Shown here: positions 43,681-53,244 of the stretch, in pieces
Layout of the letters: each line of letters starts with the position of its first letter
Position numbering within the stretch: the stretch's first letter is position 1
DNA from: Schaalia odontolytica
GTDB taxonomy: Bacteria > Actinomycetota > Actinomycetes > Actinomycetales > Actinomycetaceae
Direction of reading: 5' to 3'
Assembly: GCF_031191545.1 (NCBI RefSeq)
Contig: NZ_CP133472.1
Span: forward strand, 2,170,001 to 2,234,000
DNA length: 64,000 nucleotides
Notes under the pieces: generated by a model
Told to the model about the DNA's origin: nothing
What the model saw: the letters and a program-made list of their open reading frames with translations, nothing else
Databases searched by the model: none
Position numbers and translations under genes: made by a program

Positions 43681-44505
43681 TTACTTGGTGTCGACCGTAG
43701 CGGTGGCAATGTATTGGCCGTTGTTCAAGTCCTGAACGGCGTTGCAGGTGAAGCCAAACGTCCCGCTCTTGCCGGAGTTAAGCTTCCCCTCAAAGGTGCC
43801 CTTCATGAGGTACTGCAGATTGCCCTTGTCGGTCGCACCGTCACGCTGCATCGTCCAATCAGTGATGTTCCCCGATGCCACGACACGAGCGAGGGAAGCC
43901 TTGCACTGGCTAACAACATTGGATTCTTCGTCGGCGCTGAGCGGTTCATTGCCGTTCTTGTTCCGAGGCTTGGACGAGCCGTGGCCGGAACCGGACGACG
44001 TGCCGGAGGATGACCCGGACGACGTGCCGGAGGATGACCCGGACGACGTGCCGGAGGATGACCCGGACGTTGAATCCGCGGATGCGCCGGTCGTTGGCGT
44101 TGAAGTCGCGGGTGCCTGGCCCGACGTGCGGGGTCTGTTACTCGTGGCGATGAAGGCGAAAGCGACCATCAGAACAATAACCAGGATGGCCGCGACGATC
44201 CCGATAATCATCCCCGCGTGGGAACTCTTTCGCGGCGCGACGCCAACGCCAGCCCCATAACTTGGACCGCTCGTAGGAAGCACCTGTGGCATGGGCGTAG
44301 GAACACCGTAATATCCCGGCTGTCCCGGTGGAGTGACGCTTGGCTGCCCCTGCACGTATCCCATTCCGATCGGGCTAGAGGGCTGCTGGTGCCCCGAAGG
44401 AGCTTCGTAGGATGCTCCGCCCTGAGACTCGGCCGGATAGTAGCCGTTCGGAACCTGAGAAACACCCCGCTGGGGTGACTGGCTGGGTCCGTAGGGATTA
44501 GACAC
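43681..44505 (-). CDS. Membrane-anchored protein with Pro-rich head and Ser/Gly repeat linker, paralogue 1
   Basis: A 274-residue protein with no family I can name. Layout: cytoplasmic Pro/Gln/Gly/Tyr-rich N-terminus (1-95), one membrane segment (about 98-120, MIIGIVAAILVIVLMVAFAF), a Ser/Gly/Thr linker with three 8-residue repeats, then a C-terminal extracytoplasmic domain (about 185-274) with two Cys (SQCKASLARVV, FGFTCNAVQDL). The neighbouring paralogue shares this plan and spacing of the two Cys. It resembles DUF4333/DUF4352-type actinobacterial proteins; function unknown. A ribosome site (GGGAG) precedes the ATG. Confidence 0.75.
   Translation of the reverse strand: MSNPYGPSQSPQRGVSQVPNGYYPAESQGGASYEAPSGHQQPSSPIGMGYVQGQPSVTPPGQPGYYGVPTPMPQVLPTSGPSYGAGVGVAPRKSSHAGMIIGIVAAILVIVLMVAFAFIATSNRPRTSGQAPATSTPTTGASADSTSGSSSGTSSGSSSGTSSGSSSGTSSGSGHGSSKPRNKNGNEPLSADEESNVVSQCKASLARVVASGNITDWTMQRDGATDKGNLQYLMKGTFEGKLNSGKSGTFGFTCNAVQDLNNGQYIATATVDTK
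43994..44065 (-). repeat. Three tandem 24-bp repeats coding for the Ser/Gly linker
   Basis: Three identical 24-base units in register (period 24) encode SGSSSGTS on the minus strand. This is a typical slippage-prone array and linker length may vary. Confidence 0.85.
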
Positions 44506-44608
44506 GAGAACTCCCTGATGTCGATAGGCTCATGGCGTGAAAAACGCTTGGCCGACCGTAGTGCGACCGAAGGAATGGTAGGTAGTGAGATCAGCGGCAG
44601 GAACAGCG

Positions 44609-45337
44609 TTACTTCTCGCTCAGGCTTGTCTCGATCAAGCCGGAGGACACGTCGTAGTCCACCTTGCAGATGAAGTCCGTGTCAACCTGTCCCTTGTTCT
44701 TGGCGCTCGTACCGGTCACGTGGCCGGTATACTCGTAGCTTTCCTTGTCGGAAGAAGACGAAACCAGCTCAAACTTCTGATTGCTGATGTTCGCGCCGAG
44801 TACGGCCGTGCGGAGCTGGCTATCGCAGGTTGACTTGATCCTCTGCTCGACTTCAGGGTCGGCACTGCCGCTCGAACCGTTTGAAGCGCCCGAGGAACCC
44901 GAGCCGGAGCCCGACGTCGGGTGAGGCTTCGAGCCGTACGAGGGCGACGGAGAATGTCCGCTCGTCGGCTGTGATCCGTAGGATGGAGAGTTCGACGGTG
45001 AGGGGCCTGCTGATCGATCATTCTGGGAAGAAGATGAAGCAAACGTGAAGATGAACGTGACGATCACCGCGACGATGAGCGCAATGACGAATGAGCCGGC
45101 AATGATCGCGATGAGCTTGCCGTTGTTGGATCCCGAGGGCTGGGGCCCCATCGGCCCGCCCGGGTACGCAGGATGACCGTACGGGGATGTGCCGTAGCTG
45201 GACTGGGACGCCTGCTGCTGATATCCGACCTGCTGCGGGTACCCGCCCTGCTGATAGCCTCCCTGCTGCGCGTATCCGCCCATGCCCTGCTGAGGCTGGT
45301 AGGGCTGCTGGTTATTCTGCGAAAATGGCGAACTCAT
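44609..45337 (-). CDS. Membrane-anchored protein with Gln/Gly/Tyr-rich head, paralogue 2
   Basis: A 242-residue protein with the same design as the gene 103 bases downstream of it: an N-terminal Gln/Gly/Tyr/Pro-rich head (1-70, QQGGYQQGGYPQQ), one membrane segment (about 75-100, LIAIIAGSFVIALIVAVIV), a Ser/Gly/Pro linker, and a C-terminal domain (about 160-242) with Cys in KSTCDSQLRTAVLG and DFICKVDYDV. The two paralogues arose by duplication. The disordered heads recall proteins that gather at division or secretion sites, but that is speculation. Confidence 0.75.
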   Translation of the reverse strand: MSSPFSQNNQQPYQPQQGMGGYAQQGGYQQGGYPQQVGYQQQASQSSYGTSPYGHPAYPGGPMGPQPSGSNNGKLIAIIAGSFVIALIVAVIVTFIFTFASSSSQNDRSAGPSPSNSPSYGSQPTSGHSPSPSYGSKPHPTSGSGSGSSGASNGSSGSADPEVEQRIKSTCDSQLRTAVLGANISNQKFELVSSSSDKESYEYTGHVTGTSAKNKGQVDTDFICKVDYDVSSGLIETSLSEK

Positions 45338-45396
45338 AGCGAACTTTCGTTGAGGTGAAAGAAGTCTCAGGGAACGATCCGTATCCTACCAGGCGC

Positions 45397-45402
45397 TAGG
45401 CT
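45397..45402 (+). promoter_or_regulatory. Candidate -10 box of the ATP-grasp gene
   Basis: TAGGCT ends 6 bases before the ATG at 45409, with no ribosome site; a leaderless message is likely. Confidence 0.35.
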
Positions 45403-45408
45403 TGTGGC

Positions 45409-46686
45409 ATGACGATCGACTACCTGACCCGGCCTCGCCCCCTGTCGCCCCGCGACGACATCCTGCCCGTCATCATTGGGGGAGACTTCGGCGTGTATGG
45501 AATTGGACGCTGTTTCAATGAGGCCTTCGGGTGCCGCTGCATCTGCGTCGGTTCCCAGCCGACCGAGTCGATCACGCGGTCGCGCTTTTTCGACGTTCGG
45601 CATGTGAGCGCGCATGCGAGCGACGCGCAGCTGCTTGACATCCTAATGACGATTGCCGCTGAGAACGCGGACAAGAAGCTCATCCTGATGGCGAATCACG
45701 ACATCTTCTCGGCGTTCGTCGCGCGTAACATGGAAACGCTGTCGAGGCACTACGCGCTGCCATTCCCGAACGAAGAGGTCATGGATCGCCTCACGGATAA
45801 AGAGGAATTCGCTCACGCGTGTGAGCGCGCGGGAATCGATACTCCCCGCACGCTTGCCGTCGATTTTTCTGGCGTCGAGGACGAGGCCTGGGCCGCCCCA
45901 GAGATTCCGTTCAGCTTCCCGGTTGTGGCAAAGTCCGCAAAGGGAGAGCCCTACGACGTGCTCGAGTTCGACGGCAAGCGCAAGATCTGGTTCATCGACA
46001 CGCCTGAGGAACTCACGCAGCTGTGGCAGACCCTCAAGGACGCGGGTTTCCGCGACACCTTCCTCGTCCAGGAGCTGATTCCCGGCGACAATACGGCGAT
46101 GCGTTCGATCACCGCCTACGTCGATTCGCGTGGGAAGGTGACCCTCATCGGATCTGCCCGGGTACTGCTCGAGGATCACGCCCCCACGATGATCGGCAAC
46201 CCGGTCGCGATGATCACCGAGGACTTCCCGCAGCTGTGGGCGCACGCTTGCACTCTTCTCACCGAGAATGGCTACCGCGGATTCGCGAACTTCGACGTCA
46301 AGATCGATCCGCGTGACGGGCGCGCCCTCTTCTTCGAGGTCAACCCACGGATCGGGCGCAACAACTGGTACATGGCCGCCGCCGGTGCCAACCCTATGAT
46401 TCCCATGGTCGCCGACCTCATTGATGGACAGGAGTGCGAGCAGACACAGGCGCGCGACGAGATCCTCTACACCCTCGTCCCGGACTCCCTGCTCCTGCAT
46501 TACATCTCCGACGCTGACCTGCGTACACGCGTGAAGAGAATTATCCGTGAGGGGCGCCGCTTCGACCTACTCCTCAACCCGACGGAGAAGGACCTGCGAC
46601 GTAACCTCACCGTGTGGCTCCAGAAGCAGAACCACCGGCGTAAGTTTGCGCGCTACTACCCGGAGCCCACCGAGAAGTCCTACTGA
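45409..46686 (+). CDS. ATP-grasp carboxylate-amine ligase, probably for peptidoglycan cross-bridge
   Basis: A 425-residue ATP-grasp enzyme; such ligases join a carboxylate to an amine through an acyl-phosphate. Fold-typical segments: the ATP loop and lysine in FPVVAKSAKGEP, the hinge strand FLVQELIPGDNTAM, and the Mg-binding RALFFEVNPRIGRN (Glu, Asn). Best known relatives are D-aspartate ligases that add a side amino acid to the peptidoglycan stem. The next gene is FemAB-like, which supports a wall role, but the amino acid is not deducible. A likely leaderless start precedes it. Confidence 0.75.
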   Translation: MTIDYLTRPRPLSPRDDILPVIIGGDFGVYGIGRCFNEAFGCRCICVGSQPTESITRSRFFDVRHVSAHASDAQLLDILMTIAAENADKKLILMANHDIFSAFVARNMETLSRHYALPFPNEEVMDRLTDKEEFAHACERAGIDTPRTLAVDFSGVEDEAWAAPEIPFSFPVVAKSAKGEPYDVLEFDGKRKIWFIDTPEELTQLWQTLKDAGFRDTFLVQELIPGDNTAMRSITAYVDSRGKVTLIGSARVLLEDHAPTMIGNPVAMITEDFPQLWAHACTLLTENGYRGFANFDVKIDPRDGRALFFEVNPRIGRNNWYMAAAGANPMIPMVADLIDGQECEQTQARDEILYTLVPDSLLLHYISDADLRTRVKRIIREGRRFDLLLNPTEKDLRRNLTVWLQKQNHRRKFARYYPEPTEKSY

Positions 46687-46697
46687 CGTCACGTCCG

Positions 46698-46732
46698 CTC
46701 CCCGCCCGGCAACGGCCTCGTCGGCGGGGGAG
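46698..46732 (+). terminator. Hairpin between ATP-grasp and FemAB genes
   Basis: CTCCCCGCC pairs with GGCGGGGGAG (one bulge) around a loop of about 16 bases. No T-run follows. It may attenuate rather than fully separate the two genes. Confidence 0.4.
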
Positions 46733-46789
46733 TGAGTCCTGATAGACTGACCCCCTATTCGACCGATCATCCCGACCAACGAGGACACC

Positions 46790-47815
46790 ATGACGATAAC
46801 CGCACTCGTGCCCATCTCTCAGGACGATAAGACCGCAGCGGTCTCCGGCTTCCAGGACCGCTCGCTGCCCATCGAACAGGCGTGCGTGTGGGAGGCGTTC
46901 GAGGAATCCCAGGGACACGGGGTGTGGGGCCGCTACGCCTGGTGTGAGGACGACTCTAAGATCGCGTTCATCACTCTGTACAAGTACTCCGTGCGCGGCG
47001 TGCACTACCTGTGGGCAAAGTGGGGACCGGCGTGGGTGAAGGAGGCGACCCCCGACCGCGAGGCCGCCCTGCGCGCCGACCTGTTGCGCGAAATCAAGGC
47101 GAAGGACAAGTCGGTTGCTTTCGTGCGCCTGCACGCCATCTATCAGCACCCCGACTTGGTCATGCCGCTGCAGACGATCTCCTACGACCGCACCGTCGTC
47201 ATCGACACCTCCGGTAAGACCGAGGAAGCGATCCTCGCCGCCATGCCCAAGGCTGGTAAGCGCTCGATTCGCTCCGGTCTGAAGAAGGGCAAGGCCGAGG
47301 GAGTGACGTTCCACGAGGACACCGCGAACGTGGTCGACGTGATCGACGAGTACTACGCCGTCATGGAAGAGACCGCGAAGCGCGACGGTTTCCGCGCCCA
47401 CCCCAAGGAGTACTACCTCACTCTGCTGACGACGCTGGGCCCTAAGCATGCGCGCATCTTCTCGATGCGAGATGCGCAGGGAAACATCCTGTGTTGGGAT
47501 TTGTGCCTCGTCGAGGGAATCCGTGCCCAGGCCGAGTACGGTGCCTCCACCGAGGCCGCACGACGCCTGCGCCAGCCTCCCGTTCTGGATTTCCTGGCCG
47601 CCGAGTTTCTCGCTCGTGACGGCGTGCGTGAATTCGACCTCATGGGTGCCCACTCGCCGCGCTGCCCCGACCTCTACAGCGTCGGAAAGTACAAGAGCGC
47701 ATTTGCTTCACACTTCACAGACGTACCCGGCGGCTGGGACATGCCGATCAAAAAAGCGACCTACCGCGCCCTGAGCGCCGCGAAAGCAGTCAAGGACTGG
47801 CGCGCCCGCTCCTGA
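46790..47815 (+). CDS. FemAB/FemX-like peptidoglycan aminoacyltransferase
   Basis: A 341-residue Fem-family protein made of two GNAT-like folds. These enzymes use aminoacyl-tRNA to extend the peptide of lipid II. Typical segments: GRYAWCEDDSKIAFITLYK, MPKAGKRSIRSGLKKG (basic helical arm), YYAVMEETAKRDGFRAHP and YGASTEAARRLRQPPVLDFLAAEF, plus the terminal DLYSVGKYKSAF. An ATP-grasp ligase lies upstream and thrS downstream. The amino acid transferred is unknown. Confidence 0.85.
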   Translation: MTITALVPISQDDKTAAVSGFQDRSLPIEQACVWEAFEESQGHGVWGRYAWCEDDSKIAFITLYKYSVRGVHYLWAKWGPAWVKEATPDREAALRADLLREIKAKDKSVAFVRLHAIYQHPDLVMPLQTISYDRTVVIDTSGKTEEAILAAMPKAGKRSIRSGLKKGKAEGVTFHEDTANVVDVIDEYYAVMEETAKRDGFRAHPKEYYLTLLTTLGPKHARIFSMRDAQGNILCWDLCLVEGIRAQAEYGASTEAARRLRQPPVLDFLAAEFLARDGVREFDLMGAHSPRCPDLYSVGKYKSAFASHFTDVPGGWDMPIKKATYRALSAAKAVKDWRARS

Positions 47816-47840
47816 ACCGAGCGCGCCACGGGGATAGAAT
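47812..47840 (+). promoter_or_regulatory. Candidate promoter of thrS
   Basis: CTGAAC (47812-47817), 17-base spacer and TAGAAT (47835-47840). The -10 box lies within a small GGGGAT/ATCCCC dyad. I see no T-box or long leader. Confidence 0.5.
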
Positions 47841-47887
47841 CCCCTTAACAACACAACCTCGCGTATCCAACGAAACTAGGAGACACA

Positions 47888-49921
47888 GTGCCCGATATCT
47901 CGCTCGTCATCGACGGACATGAACACACCGTACCGGCGGGGACCACGGGCACGACGTGGTTCGAGAAGTCTCGTGATGTCGTTGCTATCAAGGTCGACGG
48001 CACTCCGCGCGACCTGGAGACCCCCTTCGAGGAAGGAACGACGGTCGAAGGCATCACCCTGGCCAGCGAGGACGGCCTGAACATTCTGCGCCACAGCGCC
48101 ACCCACGTGCTCGCGCAAGCCGTCCAGGACGTCTTCCCCGACGTCAACCTGGGCATCGGCCCCTTCATCACCGATGGTTTCTACTACGACTTCGGCAACA
48201 TTGATGCGGTGACTCCCGAGCTGCTGCGCGACCTCGAGAAGCGCATGAAGCGCATCATCAAGGAAGGCCAGCGTTTTGTTCGTCGCGAGATCCGCGAGGA
48301 GGAGGCCGTCGTCGAGCTCGCTGAGCAGCCCTACAAGCTCGAGCTCGTGAACACGAAGGGGAAGGGAGCTGAGGGGGCATCCGTCGAGGTCGGCGGTGCC
48401 ACGCTCACCATGTACGACAACGTCCGCCGCGACGGCTCCGTCGCGTGGAAGGACCTGTGCCGAGGCCCCCACCTGCCCTCCACCAAGCTGATCGGTAACG
48501 GCTTCGCGCTGACCAAGGCCTCGGCCGCCTACTGGAAGGGCGACCAGGCGGGCGATCAACTCCAGCGCATCTATGGCACCGCCTGGGCCTCCAAGGAGGA
48601 TCTTGTCGCCTACCAGGAGCGCATCAAGGAAGCCGAGCGCCGCGACCACCGCCGCCTCGGCGCTGAGCTGGACCTCTTCAGCTTCCCCGAGGAGATCGGA
48701 CCCGGCCTCGTCGTCTTCCACCCTAAGGGTGGCATCCTGCGCCACGAGATTGAGTCCTACGTGACTGACCGCCACAAGAAGGCTGGATTCGACTTCGTGC
48801 GCACTCCCGAGATCTCCAAGGGTGGCCTCTTCCACACGTCGGGCCACCTTCCTTACTACGCGGACACGATGTTCCCGCCCATGCTCGTCGACGAGGAACG
48901 CGACGAGGAGGGCAACGTCACCAAGGCGGGCCAGGAGTACTACCTCAAGGCCATGAACTGCCCGATGCATAACCTTATCTTCCGATCGCGCGGACGCTCC
49001 TACCGTGAGCTGCCGCTGCGCTTCTACGAGCTGGGCCACGACTATCGCTACGAGAAGAGCGGCGTCGTCCACGGCCTGACCCGCATGCGTGGCTTCACCC
49101 AGGATGACTCACACACCTACTGCACCCCCGAGCAAGCCTCGGAGGAGATTCGCACCCAGATCGAGTTTTTCCTGTCGATCCTGTCGGCGTTCGGCCTCAA
49201 GGACTTCTACCTGGAGCTGTCCACGCGCGACGAGGACGGTAAGAAGAAGGACAAGTTCATCGGTTCCGACGAGGACTGGGCGGCCGCCACCAAGGCTCTC
49301 GAGGATGCCTGCGCTGCGACCGGCCTCGACCTCGTTCCCGATCCGGGCGGAGCCGCCTTCTATGGACCCAAAGTCTCCGTGCAGGTCAAGGACGCCATCG
49401 GTCGTACCTGGCAGATGTCGACGATCCAGTACGACTTCAACCAGCCCGACCGCTTCGACCTGGAGTACACGGCAGCCGACGGTAGCCGTCAGCGCCCCGT
49501 CATGATCCACTCTGCGAAGCTCGGCTCCGTTGAGCGCTTCATCGGCGTTCTGACCGAGCACTACGCGGGCGCGTTCCCCGCATGGCTCGCGCCCGTCCAG
49601 GTGCGTCTGATCCCGGTCGCGGAAGCCTTCGATGGCTACGTCACCGACGTGGCCGCGCGACTGCGCGAGCGAGGCGTTCGCGTCGAGACCGACCTGTCGG
49701 ACGACCGCTTCGGCAAGAAGATCCGCAACGCCTCCAAGGACAAGATCCCCTTCACGCTCATCGCCGGCGGCGACGACGTTGAGGCGGGTGCCGTGTCCTT
49801 CCGCCTGCGCGACGGATCGCAGCACAACGGCGTACCCGTCGAGCGGGCCGTCGAGCTGATCGTCTCCCACATCGAGGGGCGCAACAACGCCGACCAGATC
49901 GACGGCCTCGACGAGGCGTGA
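47888..49921 (+). CDS. thrS: Threonyl-tRNA synthetase
   Basis: A 677-residue class II synthetase that charges tRNA-Thr and edits mischarged Ser. An N-terminal TGS domain (1-60), an editing SAD domain with [11 protein letters not shown] (H-x3-H) and the catalytic core with zinc ligands in [12 protein letters not shown] (Cys) and later His residues, the motif 2 loop [11 protein letters not shown], motif 3 and the anticodon domain (from about 550). It starts at GTG 47888 with AGGAG upstream. It opens a long operon with translational overlaps (HIT gene overlaps by 4 bases). Confidence 0.96.
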   Translation: MPDISLVIDGHEHTVPAGTTGTTWFEKSRDVVAIKVDGTPRDLETPFEEGTTVEGITLASEDGLNILRHSATHVLAQAVQDVFPDVNLGIGPFITDGFYYDFGNIDAVTPELLRDLEKRMKRIIKEGQRFVRREIREEEAVVELAEQPYKLELVNTKGKGAEGASVEVGGATLTMYDNVRRDGSVAWKDLCRGPHLPSTKLIGNGFALTKASAAYWKGDQAGDQLQRIYGTAWASKEDLVAYQERIKEAERRDHRRLGAELDLFSFPEEIGPGLVVFHPKGGILRHEIESYVTDRHKKAGFDFVRTPEISKGGLFHTSGHLPYYADTMFPPMLVDEERDEEGNVTKAGQEYYLKAMNCPMHNLIFRSRGRSYRELPLRFYELGHDYRYEKSGVVHGLTRMRGFTQDDSHTYCTPEQASEEIRTQIEFFLSILSAFGLKDFYLELSTRDEDGKKKDKFIGSDEDWAAATKALEDACAATGLDLVPDPGGAAFYGPKVSVQVKDAIGRTWQMSTIQYDFNQPDRFDLEYTAADGSRQRPVMIHSAKLGSVERFIGVLTEHYAGAFPAWLAPVQVRLIPVAEAFDGYVTDVAARLRERGVRVETDLSDDRFGKKIRNASKDKIPFTLIAGGDDVEAGAVSFRLRDGSQHNGVPVERAVELIVSHIEGRNNADQIDGLDEA

Positions 49922-50520
49922 CAGCCATGACTCCCGACGCAGACGCCGGTAACGTCGGCGCGCGGCGTGAGGCCTTGCCCACGGAGGACGCCCGCGCACT
50001 TGCGGGCGTCCCGGACGGCTTCGGGCGTTTCTGGACTCCGTACCGGATGGCCTACATCCGCGGTGAAGGCAAGCCTGCCGACGCCTCGGATCGCTCGTGC
50101 CCCTTCTGCAGCGCCCCGGGAAAGCCCGACGCCGAGGGGCTCATCGTGTTTCGGGGAGACTCCTGCTTCGTCCTGATGAACCTGTTCCCCTACAACTCGG
50201 GCCATCTGCTGGTGTGCCCGTACCGCCACGTCTCCGACTACACGGAGCTGACGGACGAAGAACGCGTCGAGTTGGGGAACTTGACGGCCACCGCGATGCG
50301 AGTGACCCGCGACGTGGCCGCTCCCGCGGGATTCAATCTCGGAATGAACCAGGGAGAGGTCGCCGGTGCGGGTATTGCCGCTCACCTTCACCAGCATGTC
50401 GTTCCCCGCTGGCTGGGCGACGCTAATTTCCTGCCGATCATCGCCCAGACGAAGGCCGTTCCCGAGCTCCTCGAGGACGCTCGCGCCCGGCTTGCTGCCG
50501 CCTGGCCGAAGGAGAACTGA
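49918..50520 (+). CDS. HIT-family hydrolase/phosphorylase (AP4A phosphorylase-like)
   Basis: A 200-residue protein with the HIT signature HLHQHVVP (about 159-166), in which the middle His attacks the alpha-phosphate. A Cys-x2-Cys pair (SCPFCSAP) near residue 62 may bind zinc, as in mycobacterial Rv2613c, an AP4A phosphorylase with the same genomic position. It would break down dinucleoside polyphosphates. The start is GTG 49918 (4-base overlap with thrS) or ATG 49927. Confidence 0.88.
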   Translation: MTAMTPDADAGNVGARREALPTEDARALAGVPDGFGRFWTPYRMAYIRGEGKPADASDRSCPFCSAPGKPDAEGLIVFRGDSCFVLMNLFPYNSGHLLVCPYRHVSDYTELTDEERVELGNLTATAMRVTRDVAAPAGFNLGMNQGEVAGAGIAAHLHQHVVPRWLGDANFLPIIAQTKAVPELLEDARARLAAAWPKEN

Positions 50521-51146
50521 TGCTCGGAAATCACGGGCGTTCCATCGCGAAAGCCACATTTACGCCTCTCGCTCGCGTTCTTGCGCGAGTCGGCGTAACA
50601 CCCAACATGGTGACGGTCGCAGGCACCGCTGCGACGGTCGCGATCGCGATTGTTTGCATTCCTCAGGGTTGGATCTGGCAGGGCGGCATCGCCCTGGCCG
50701 TCATCATGTTCGGCGATTCTGTCGATGGCACGCTTGCGCGCATGACGACGGGGGGCACTCGCTTCGGGGCTTTCCTCGATTCGACGCTGGACCGTCTGGG
50801 TGACGGAGCCGTTTTCGGTTCTCTCACCGCCTACGCGGTCTTTCAGATGGATGACTCTATCGTGCGAACGTGGGCGATCATCGCCGGTATCTGTTCGATC
50901 GTCGGCGCGGCCGCCGTTCCTTACGCGCGCGCCCGCGCCGAGTCCGTCGGAGTCGTGGCCAAGCTGGGGATCGCCGAGCGAACCGACCGCCTTATTGTCG
51001 GTATGGGCGCGGCTATGCTGATGAGCCTCGGCCTGCCGGAGTGGGTGTTTGCGCTCGGCCTGACCTGGGTGGCCCTCGCGTCCTTCGTGACCGTCTGCCA
51101 GCGCATCTGGTTCACCGCACGTCATATCGACGAGGGACCCCGGTGA
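50520..51146 (+). CDS. pgsA: Phosphatidylinositol-phosphate synthase (CDP-alcohol phosphatidyltransferase)
   Basis: A 208-residue membrane enzyme with the CDP-alcohol phosphatidyltransferase motif D-x2-D-G-x2-A-R-x8-G-x3-D-x3-D, visible as DSVDGTLAR, then GAFLDSTLDR. About six membrane segments follow. In this gene order it makes phosphatidylinositol-phosphate from CDP-diacylglycerol and inositol-phosphate, the precursor of PIM. It shares one base with the HIT stop and 4 bases with the acyltransferase start. Confidence 0.9.
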   Translation: MLGNHGRSIAKATFTPLARVLARVGVTPNMVTVAGTAATVAIAIVCIPQGWIWQGGIALAVIMFGDSVDGTLARMTTGGTRFGAFLDSTLDRLGDGAVFGSLTAYAVFQMDDSIVRTWAIIAGICSIVGAAAVPYARARAESVGVVAKLGIAERTDRLIVGMGAAMLMSLGLPEWVFALGLTWVALASFVTVCQRIWFTARHIDEGPR

Positions 51147-52069
51147 CGTTCTCGGCCCTGTCCTTCGCTTTCGCACTCGCTCCACGCCTCCCGCTGCGCG
51201 TCGTCATGCGCGTGGCCGATGCGGGCGCATCAATCGCAGCGAGGCGTGGCGGGGCCATGATCGATCGGCTACGTGCCAACATGGGACGTTTAGCCGGCAC
51301 TGAGCCGTCTGCCGATGAGCTGCGTGACGCAGTTCGCTCCCACATCCGCAACTACGCGGAACAGCTCATGCTCGGCTCACGTCGCGGTGCTCCGCTGCTG
51401 GAAGGAGTGTCTTTTGAGGGCTTCGAGGCCCTGGCTGCGGCCAGCGAGGATGGTCCGGTGGTGCTCGCCCTGGGGCATTCGGGTAGCTGGGACCGCGCTG
51501 GCGCGTGGGTGTGCGCGCAGGGTCGAGGTATCGTTACCGTCGCAGAAAAGGTAGAGCCTCCCAGCCTCTTTCATCGTTTCGTCTCCCTGCGCGAGGGGCT
51601 CGGCATGGAGATCATCGGCGTCGCGAAAGGGGAGTCGGTTTTCTCGACGCTCGTCGAGCGTGTTCGTGGGCGGAGCGTCATCGTCCCTCTTCTGGCAGAT
51701 CGGGATGTTTCCGGTTCCGGTATTGAGGTCACCCTTGGTACTCGGCGGGCGCTCGTCGCCGCCGGCCCCGCTGCGCTTGCAATCAAGCTGAAGCGGCCGC
51801 TCTTTGCCGCATGCATTACCTACGAGAACGAGGCATCGACGGGTGCGGACGTGCGCGTGCGTTGCGTCGGACCGATCAGTCCCGGTGACGAGGAACGACC
51901 TGGCTTGAACCGCGTCGAGGCGCTCACGCAGGCGTGGGTGGATGAGTTTTGCGCCATGATGGCAGCGAAGCCGCAGGACTGGCACATGATGCAGAGGGTG
52001 TTCGTCGAAGACCTTGACCCCGAGCGGCTCGCGCGCGCGAGGGCCGAGCACGAGAGGAAGAATCGATGA
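51143..52069 (+). CDS. Phosphatidylinositol mannoside acyltransferase (PatA-like)
   Basis: A 308-residue LpxL/PatA-type acyltransferase on the inner membrane face. The catalytic pair His-x4-Asp is in LGHSGSWDRAG; the second conserved block is LADRDVSGSGIEV. It would attach a fatty acid to the mannose or inositol of PIM. The start GTG overlaps the pgsA stop (GTGA) and the stop overlaps pimA. Equivalent to Rv2611c by position. Confidence 0.9.
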   Translation: MTFSALSFAFALAPRLPLRVVMRVADAGASIAARRGGAMIDRLRANMGRLAGTEPSADELRDAVRSHIRNYAEQLMLGSRRGAPLLEGVSFEGFEALAAASEDGPVVLALGHSGSWDRAGAWVCAQGRGIVTVAEKVEPPSLFHRFVSLREGLGMEIIGVAKGESVFSTLVERVRGRSVIVPLLADRDVSGSGIEVTLGTRRALVAAGPAALAIKLKRPLFAACITYENEASTGADVRVRCVGPISPGDEERPGLNRVEALTQAWVDEFCAMMAAKPQDWHMMQRVFVEDLDPERLARARAEHERKNR

Positions 52070-53244
52070 AGATCGGGATCGTGAACCCCTACTCCTGGGA
52101 CGTTCCCGGGGGAGTAGGCTTTCATATTCGCGACCTCGCATTGAAGCTACGCTCGCGTGGCCACGACGTGCAGGTGCTGACACCGTCAACTTCCGAGGAC
52201 TTACCCGAGTGGATTACTTCCGCGGGTTCGTCCGTGTCTATTCCGTTTAACGGATCGGTCGCGAATATTTCCGTCAGGCCCAAGGCCCTGGCGCGAACGC
52301 GGCGCTGGCTTGCGGTCAACGATTTCGACGTCGTCCACGTCCACGAACCTGTCGTACCCTCGGTATCGATGGCTGCCGCGATGCTGTCGAGTGCTCCTCT
52401 CGTGGGTACTTTCCACGCGGCCCTCGGCCGATCAGTGTCCCGGTCCATTGCCTCGGCTCCGATGCGCCTGTACATGGAGCGTATCGGAGTGCGTATCGCC
52501 GTCTCTGAGGAGGCCCGCCGCACACTCATCGAACACCACGGCGGCGATGCCGTCATCATCCCGAACGGCGTGGAGACGGCCTCGTTCCGGGGTGCGCAGC
52601 CCCTGGAGCAGTGGGCTGCGACCGATGAGCGTCCGGTGATCGTGTTCCTTGGTCGACTCGACGAGCCTCGCAAGGGACTGAGTATTTTCGCCGCAGCGAT
52701 CGAGCGTGTCCTCGAGAGCGTTCCAGGGACGCGCTTCCTCATCGCGGGACGCGGAGATGCTCCCGAGACCCGCGCTGCTGTTGCGCGTTTTGGCGAGTCC
52801 GTCTCGTTCCTGGGTGGGATCAGTGACGAGGAGAAGGAAGCTCTGCTCGCGGGGGCCTCGATCTATGTGGCCCCTCAGACCGGCGGAGAGTCCTTCGGCA
52901 TTGTCCTCGTCGAGGCGATGGCGGCGCGCACGACCGTCGTCGCCTCCGATATCCCGGCGTTCCGTGCTGTCTTGGATGATGGCCGTGCGGGAGCGCTCTT
53001 CGAGACAGGGAACCCCGACTCGCTTGCCGCAACGCTCCTTGAGCTGCTGCGCGATCGCGAGAGACTCGATGCCCTCGCAGATGCCGGCCAGCTCGCCTCC
53101 GCACAGTACGACTGGGAAGTCGTCGCAGACAAGGTGTTCGAGGTCTACAAGCTTTCCATCGACATGGGGAGCCCCGCGGATTCGGGTACGAGGCGGGCGC
53201 GTGACCTTATTCGTGGCCGTAACGATGAGGAAGAAGAGTCGTGA
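52066..53244 (+). CDS. pimA: Phosphatidylinositol alpha-mannosyltransferase PimA
   Basis: A 392-residue GT4 glycosyltransferase that uses GDP-mannose to add the first mannose to phosphatidylinositol. The N-terminal YSWDVPGGVGFHIRDLA loop binds substrate; HVHEPVVPS and the donor-site block PQTGGESFGIVLVEAMA (EX7E-like Glu residues) are clear. ATGA overlap with the acyltransferase; its own stop overlaps the next start. Confidence 0.93.
   Translation: MKIGIVNPYSWDVPGGVGFHIRDLALKLRSRGHDVQVLTPSTSEDLPEWITSAGSSVSIPFNGSVANISVRPKALARTRRWLAVNDFDVVHVHEPVVPSVSMAAAMLSSAPLVGTFHAALGRSVSRSIASAPMRLYMERIGVRIAVSEEARRTLIEHHGGDAVIIPNGVETASFRGAQPLEQWAATDERPVIVFLGRLDEPRKGLSIFAAAIERVLESVPGTRFLIAGRGDAPETRAAVARFGESVSFLGGISDEEKEALLAGASIYVAPQTGGESFGIVLVEAMAARTTVVASDIPAFRAVLDDGRAGALFETGNPDSLAATLLELLRDRERLDALADAGQLASAQYDWEVVADKVFEVYKLSIDMGSPADSGTRRARDLIRGRNDEEEES

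Noticed and set aside
43994-44065. Possible CRISPR or attachment repeats.
   Set aside because: The 24-bp units have no spacers and encode a Ser/Gly linker.
47816-47887. T-box or other riboswitch before thrS.
   Set aside because: The leader is only about 40 bases, too short for a T-box; the dyad there overlaps the -10 box.
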